DNA from: Flavobacteriia bacterium | GTDB lineage: Bacteria; Bacteroidota; Bacteroidia; Flavobacteriales; Flavobacteriaceae | DNA: 6,198 nucleotides | NCBI GenBank assembly: GCA_030626085.1 | Contig: DAOUPQ010000114.1 | Location: 1 to 6,198, forward strand | Direction of reading: 5' to 3' | In this document: in pieces, positions 5,991 through 6,198 of the stretch | Numbering within the stretch: the stretch's first letter is position 1 | Layout of the letters: the number at the start of each line of letters is the position of its first letter | Program-made: the position numbers and the translations under genes | The notes under the pieces: model-generated | The model's input: the letters and a program-made list of their open reading frames with translations, nothing else | Databases searched by the model: none | What the model was told of the DNA's origin: nothing

Positions 5991-6197
5991 TTATTTAAGT
6001 CTGTCAAGATATTTTTTTTGTATTTCCTTTACCATTTTCAAAGTAATTTTTGGCTTAGTAATTCTAACGATTTCTGTGATACCATCTTTTTCATAAAAAA
6101 TACCTTTGGCTATATCAAAACCTGAAACGGATACATTATTTTTAATATCAAAAGTAACTTCTCTAAATTTATCCCAATCTAAATTTTTTGGAATAAC
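5991..6197 (-). CDS. Unrecognised protein, C-terminal 68 residues only (5' partial at window edge)
   Basis: A minus-strand frame is open from the right edge of the window to TAA at 5991-5993. The visible 68 residues run from VIPKNLDWDKF to KKYLDRLK. They are rich in Lys, Ile and Asp, with an alternating beta-like stretch (about residues 14-47) and a basic amphipathic C-terminal helix (about 53-68). There is no transmembrane segment, no cysteine cluster and no catalytic motif that I recognise. Codon use and composition resemble the neighbouring genes, and the other two minus-strand frames are interrupted early, so the frame is credible. It lies 77 bp upstream of the ABC operon on the same strand. 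The candidate -7 box between them suggests separate transcription, but read-through cannot be excluded. I cannot assign a function. Confidence 0.65.
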   Translation of the reverse strand, partial: VIPKNLDWDKFREVTFDIKNNVSVSGFDIAKGIFYEKDGITEIVRITKPKITLKMVKEIQKKYLDRLK

Positions 6198-6198
6198 A

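Overview
This 6.2 kb, AT-rich window (roughly one third G+C by eye) looks like the chromosome of a member of the Bacteroidota, probably a flavobacterium-like or related marine/environmental lineage. The evidence is an outer-membrane beta-barrel receptor of the type abundant in that phylum, starts without Shine-Dalgarno sequences, a TAnnTTTG-type -7 box, and a sigma-54 response regulator without a DNA-binding domain. The lineage assignment is an inference; the window has no rRNA or marker gene.

Layout, left to right. Nucleotides 3-1193 (+) are the C-terminal about 396 residues of a TonB-dependent-receptor-like outer-membrane protein whose N-terminus lies outside the window. Four bases beyond its stop, and convergent with it, ends a class III-like polyphosphate kinase 2 (1198-2055, -). 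A 358 bp gene-free gap (2056-2413) separates that from a sigma-54-type response regulator (2414-3577, -). A 93 bp gap (3578-3670) follows, then an ABC-2 permease (3671-4987, -) and its ATPase (4984-5913, -), which overlap by ATGA and are clearly one operon. A further minus-strand gene enters from the right edge (5991-6197); only its last 68 codons are visible and I do not recognise it.

How the genes work together. The ATPase and permease form one NatAB/YhaQP-like exporter whose substrate cannot be read from the sequence. The response regulator lies downstream on the same strand and might be co-transcribed, but no histidine kinase is visible. PPK2 would move phosphate between polyphosphate and nucleotides. 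The envelope receptor is on the opposite strand and is probably functionally independent.

The least ordinary signal is non-coding. Both larger minus-strand intergenic gaps contain degenerate tandem arrays with a strict 7-bp period, with a unit close to GTANRAA on the coding (-) strand. Two arrays begin right behind a stop codon (permease and response regulator) and one lies just upstream of the PPK2 start. Two of them share an exact 17-mer. I see no CRISPR, tRNA, rRNA, transposon or defence system, and apart from the heptamer arrays the window looks like ordinary core or near-core sequence.
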